This document shows, piece after piece, positions 60,735 to 63,793 of a stretch of 63,793 nt of DNA. Numbering within the stretch: the stretch's first letter is position 1; every line of letters starts with the position of its first letter. The notes below the pieces were generated by a model. The model was given only the letters and a program-made list of their open reading frames with translations. It had not been told where the DNA came from and did no database searches. A program made the position numbers and the translations under genes. Origin of the DNA: Sphingomonadales bacterium (GTDB lineage Bacteria; Pseudomonadota; Alphaproteobacteria; Sphingomonadales; Sphingomonadaceae); NCBI GenBank assembly GCA_014763545.1, contig JACXVD010000010.1:1-63793 (forward strand), read 5' to 3'.

Positions 60735-62415
60735 TCAGCCGACGATCGATGGCTGGCCGCAGCGCAAATAGGTCACTCCGACTTCTGCGGCGCCGATATT
60801 GACCCCCAGCGATGTCGTCAGCCCGTGCAGCGTCGCGTCAATCGCCGGGGCCAGGTCGGCCAGCCGGTCGCCCACCGTGGTCGCGATTGCCTCCCCCCCG
60901 AGCGCGCTACTGCCGAGCGGGATGCCGACGGCAGCTGTCTGTACCGTCAGGTCGAGATTGCCCAGCAGCGTATCGACCAGCACCTCGGCCAGGTCGCTGG
61001 TCGAGACGATCTTGTGTTCGCGGCGGGCAATCTCTTCCTTGTCGAAAAACAGCTGCTGCGTGGCCTCGCCCCCCATATCCGTCTTCGCGAATCCGGTAAT
61101 GTCGAGCAGTGCGGTGTCCGCCATGACTGCTTCGCCCATCGACATATCGCGACTGAAATCCGCAAACCCGGATTCATCGATGTCGGCCACTGCCAGCGTG
61201 CCAAGCGAAGGCCTGACATCCACCCCGACTCCGTCTTCCGCCGGATTACCGGTGCAGAGGATGTCGTTGATCTGCGCTTCGGCAGGCGCGAGTTCGACAT
61301 ACAGGGGAACCCGCAGCGAGACAGGCAGTCCATTTCCCGACGTCAAGCCGGTTTCGAGATAGATGCGTGTCTGGGCGGTGCGCAGGACATATTCGGAGGC
61401 TGATGCGATCGTAAGCCACGGCGAGCGCGCATAACCATAGCCCCCAGAAACGCGGATATGCGCCGGAACCCCGCCGGCTAGGTCGGTATCCAGCGACACG
61501 TCGTAACTGTCGCCATGCGACAACTGGAGTACCGAGCGAAGCAGTGAATAGGCATCGATTTCAATTGTCGACCTGCCATCGTTGACGTCGGCGGTCTTGA
61601 ACGGGCCCAGGTCGATCAGGTCGGCCATGGTCACATTCTCATTGCCCGCATTGCCGGCGACCTGCAGCAGGATCGCCCGGGTTTCCGCACCCTGGGCAGA
61701 ATTGGCCATCGCTGTCAGCACTTCGTCGAGCGGGGTCGCCAAGCCGAATGCCTCCCCAAAAGTGCGCGTCGCATCGCCCTGGCCGCCTCGCAATTGTTCG
61801 GCAAAGTCGATGACATCGATCTGGCCCGTGGCCAGCGCGGCGATATCGTCGTCCGACAATGCCAGATCCACGCCGGCCAATTGCGACAGCACCCTCCCCG
61901 GAATCCCGCCGGAAATATTCAATATCTGCGAATTCAGCTCGAACGCAGCGACATCGGTGCGCGCCGCAGTTGCGCGGGCGCGCACAATCGTCACATCGCT
62001 GTCCACCAGGAAGCTGCCAAAGAACAGCGGCACTTCGCGGCTGAGTTCGACGCGGATTGCATTGGTCGCGGGCGCCCCCGGCCTCAAACCGCTCGGCGAA
62101 ATCGAGCGAGCGATCACGGGTGTAGAAGCCCGGCGTAAAAGCTTCGACGGCGATGTCCGGAACCCCGGAATGCGCGATGACCGCATCCACCCGCGCCGTG
62201 TCGGGCGATTCGAGGTCACCGGTCACCGCAGCCGCCGCAGCAGCATCGGCTATGCCCTGCAACTGCCGTTCCGCGACGTAGAGCGAGCCGAGATCCACCG
62301 CCATCGCGGTGAAGCCGATTATTGCAGGCGCCGCGAATGCAATCAGCACGGCAGCGCTGCCATCCTCGTCGTTCAGCAAGCGCGCCAACAGGCGCGTGGA
62401 TGCGGCGATGGTCAT
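60735..62415 (-). pseudogene. TadG-like pilus-assembly protein with frameshift at a five-C run
   Basis: The gene encodes a TadG/Flp-type protein: MTIAASTRLLARLLNDEDGS, one membrane helix (AAVLIAFAAPAIIGFTAMAVDLG) and a long extracytoplasmic domain. The frame that begins at 62415 goes off-register near 62079; the remaining 440 residues continue in another frame from GAPATNAIRVELSREVPLFFG to the stop at 60735. Removing one C from the five-C run at 62075-62079 restores 559 residues without a stop. That could be a real lesion, a homopolymer sequencing error or a programmed shift. It is the partner of the tadE gene, with which it overlaps as ATGA. Confidence 0.85.
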
Positions 62416-62864
62416 GGGTTGGTTACCTCGATCGATGCGGATCGCCGGATGGTGTCCGATGGCAGCGGGATCAGGGAGCTTTCGAACAGCGGGAAATTCG
62501 ACGCGTCATAAGTCAGGGTGACGGTGTAGAATCCCTCGTTCGTATCCGTGTCGACGTGCAGCAGGCGCGCGTCGATCGCGCCGGTTTGCGCAATGCTGTT
62601 GTCGATCGAACGCTGGACCAGCTCGTCGCGCTCGCTCGTGTCCATCGCACCGAGCGTCGCGCGCGCCGCTTCATTTGCTACCTGTTGCAGGCTGTGCGCC
62701 GCCATGAACCAGAAACCGTAGGTCACGATTCCGACCAACACTACGATCAGCATGACGAGACCGAGCGCCGCTTCGATAATCACGGCACCGGCCTGGTCTC
62801 GCGCCAGCCGCTTGCCCCACGAGCCGCGCGGGTCGGCGTTCGAATATGGCATGATCCTGTTCAT
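62412..62864 (-). CDS. TadE-family pseudopilin-like protein
   Basis: A 150-residue TadE-like protein of Tad (Flp) pilus systems. The leader ends at RDQAGAVIIEAALGLVMLI: the G-A-V-I-I-E pattern gives a type IV prepilin-peptidase cleavage site with Glu at +5, followed by a membrane helix. The rest is extracytoplasmic. ATG codons at 62864 and 62852 are in frame, neither with a strong ribosome-binding site. Its stop overlaps the TadG start (ATGA). The ATPase gene of the system, cpaF, is at 19340. Confidence 0.85.
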   Translation of the reverse strand: MNRIMPYSNADPRGSWGKRLARDQAGAVIIEAALGLVMLIVVLVGIVTYGFWFMAAHSLQQVANEAARATLGAMDTSERDELVQRSIDNSIAQTGAIDARLLHVDTDTNEGFYTVTLTYDASNFPLFESSLIPLPSDTIRRSASIEVTNP

Positions 62865-63046
62865 GCCCGCATTGTGTAGGGCAGGTATAAATCGAGCCTA
62901 TAATGCAAAATTGCCAAGAATTACGAAATTTACATATAATTTTATTTCTTTCTAATGTGGCAATTTTCGGAAACAGGCGTTTGGATAATTCCGGTTTAAC
63001 GCATCACTTCGTTTGGGATGGGGAAAATTCGTAATTTCGCGCATTG
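62865..63046. other. AT-rich intergenic region upstream of tadE
   Basis: A 182-bp gap, far more AT-rich than its surroundings (for example ACGAAATTTACATATAATTT). It likely carries the tadE promoter; candidate -10 elements on the minus strand are present but no clear -35 match. It contains no reading frame of note. Confidence 0.55.
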
Positions 63047-63793
63047 TCATGCAAGGCGACAGATTATCACCGCGCCTTCTGCACCATAGGCGCCCTTGAG
63101 CGGGGCGATAGCGATGCGTGCGTCCCGCTCACCAATCCCGGCGGTGATCATCCTGACTTCGGCAAAGGCGGGGATATTTTCTCCCAGCGCCTGTTCCAGC
63201 GCAGTGCGGATCACCGGCTTGTCAGGGGCAGTCACCAGGTCGGGGAAGCTTACCCCGACCAGCCGTGCTTCGTCGATCCCGAGCATCTTGGAGAAACCGG
63301 GCCAGGCGCACACGACGACGCCGCGCAGGTTCACCTGGGCGAAGCTGAGATCGTCATGCAGACGCATCGCGGCGAGGATGGCGGATTTGACATCCGCAAG
63401 CCGATGGTGGGTCACCTCGTCGGTAATGTCGTCGAACGTGAGGACATTGACGTCCATGATCGGGAACGAGCGGACCTTCAGCCAGCCGTCCTGGCGAAAG
63501 GGCGATTGAATTTCCGCCGTATTCGCCTCGTTCGCTTCGATGGTCCGCCGCGCCAGGGAATTGAGCAGCGGAGCGTCGAACAGATCGAGCACCGCATCCA
63601 CCGGTTCGCCCACCAGATGGTCGATCGACCGGCGCAGAGCAGCGATAGCCACGCGATTTGCGTAAAGGATTCGCCCCTGGTCGTCGCTCGCGATGACGCC
63701 TTCATCGATCCATTCGCTGATCGAGGAGAGAATCTCCGCCACCTCGGCACCGCCGGACTTTGTCCGCGCCCCATCCTCGCCCGACGCCAGCGC
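63047..63793 (-). CDS. PAS-domain protein, partial (cut by window edge)
   Basis: The 3' part of a gene on the minus strand whose frame is open to the window edge; 248 codons are visible. A PAS-type fold begins at SSISEWIDEGVIASDDQGRILYANRVAIAAL, and a second similar unit may follow at VNLRGVVVCAWPGFSKMLGIDEARLVG. No histidine kinase, GGDEF or other output domain is visible before the stop, so the C-terminus ends with PAS. The missing N-terminus may carry other domains. A GTG at 63742 could also be a start, but the continuous frame argues against it. Confidence 0.75.
   Translation of the reverse strand, partial: ALASGEDGARTKSGGAEVAEILSSISEWIDEGVIASDDQGRILYANRVAIAALRRSIDHLVGEPVDAVLDLFDAPLLNSLARRTIEANEANTAEIQSPFRQDGWLKVRSFPIMDVNVLTFDDITDEVTHHRLADVKSAILAAMRLHDDLSFAQVNLRGVVVCAWPGFSKMLGIDEARLVGVSFPDLVTAPDKPVIRTALEQALGENIPAFAEVRMITAGIGERDARIAIAPLKGAYGAEGAVIICRLA

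Overview
The window reads as chromosomal DNA of an alphaproteobacterium in Sphingomonadales, most likely Erythrobacteraceae. The reasons are a uniformly high GC content, a CcrM-type GANTC adenine methyltransferase, the alphaproteobacterial split transhydrogenase (pntAA/pntAB/pntB) preceded by an aa3-oxidase subunit IV gene, Tad-pilus genes, and typical sphingomonad DUF genes (DUF3597, DUF885, DUF1285). This placement is inference from gene content; there is no rRNA here. I saw no tRNA, rRNA, CRISPR array, insertion sequence or prophage.

Layout. 1-2.8 kb: a biotin operon on the minus strand (GNAT-bioF-bioD-bioA, bioA cut by the window edge), all genes overlapping by 4 nt. 2.9-8.6 kb: two small genes, then purC, an M16 metalloprotease, purS and purQ. 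8.7-15 kb: a GGDEF/EAL protein, two small genes, glmS and a DMT transporter. 15.2-19.2 kb: three translationally coupled membrane-protein genes of lower GC, two of them GT-C-like glycosyltransferases. 19.3-26.9 kb: cpaF, a phosphoesterase, transporters, entericidin, a methyltransferase cluster and dgt. 27-31 kb: an exported subtilase, then a diheme cytochrome/beta-helix pair. 31-34.7 kb: the transhydrogenase operon, with a nucleoside-deoxyribosyltransferase-like gene between its subunit genes. 34.9-38.8 kb: a sigma-54-type activator with an altered GAFTGA loop, an orphan gene, an SDR and folP.

39-40.8 kb holds the most unusual region: a DUF559 endonuclease gene framed by about 70-bp inverted, stem-loop-forming repeats, next to ccrM, whose upstream region carries six GANTC sites (three exactly 10 bp apart) and a CtrA-type half-site. 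41-50 kb: DUF305, rnhB, a PQQ sugar dehydrogenase (start codon overlapping that of rnhB), a GNAT-DUF1285-Nudix-cca run, a structured 345-bp gap, DUF924 and parC. 50-56 kb: a PfpI protein, a DUF4349 lipoprotein, a ferredoxin with two cysteine desulfurases (one lacking about 70 core residues), a hydrolase and TonB. 56-63.8 kb: DUF885 peptidase, glutaminyl cyclase, DUF937/DUF3597 genes, a frameshifted TadG gene with tadE, and a PAS protein cut by the window edge.

Working together: the pur genes are a partial purine pathway (purL is absent here). cpaF, tadE and tadG belong to one Tad secretion/pilus system split over two loci. The ccrM region, together with CtrA-like boxes at 15.1 and 34.8 kb, suggests cell-cycle (CtrA/CcrM) regulation. 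The ferredoxin and desulfurases form a small Fe-S biogenesis operon. Where I moved a start codon from the longest open frame, the reason (overlap, ribosome-binding site, homology) is in the entry.
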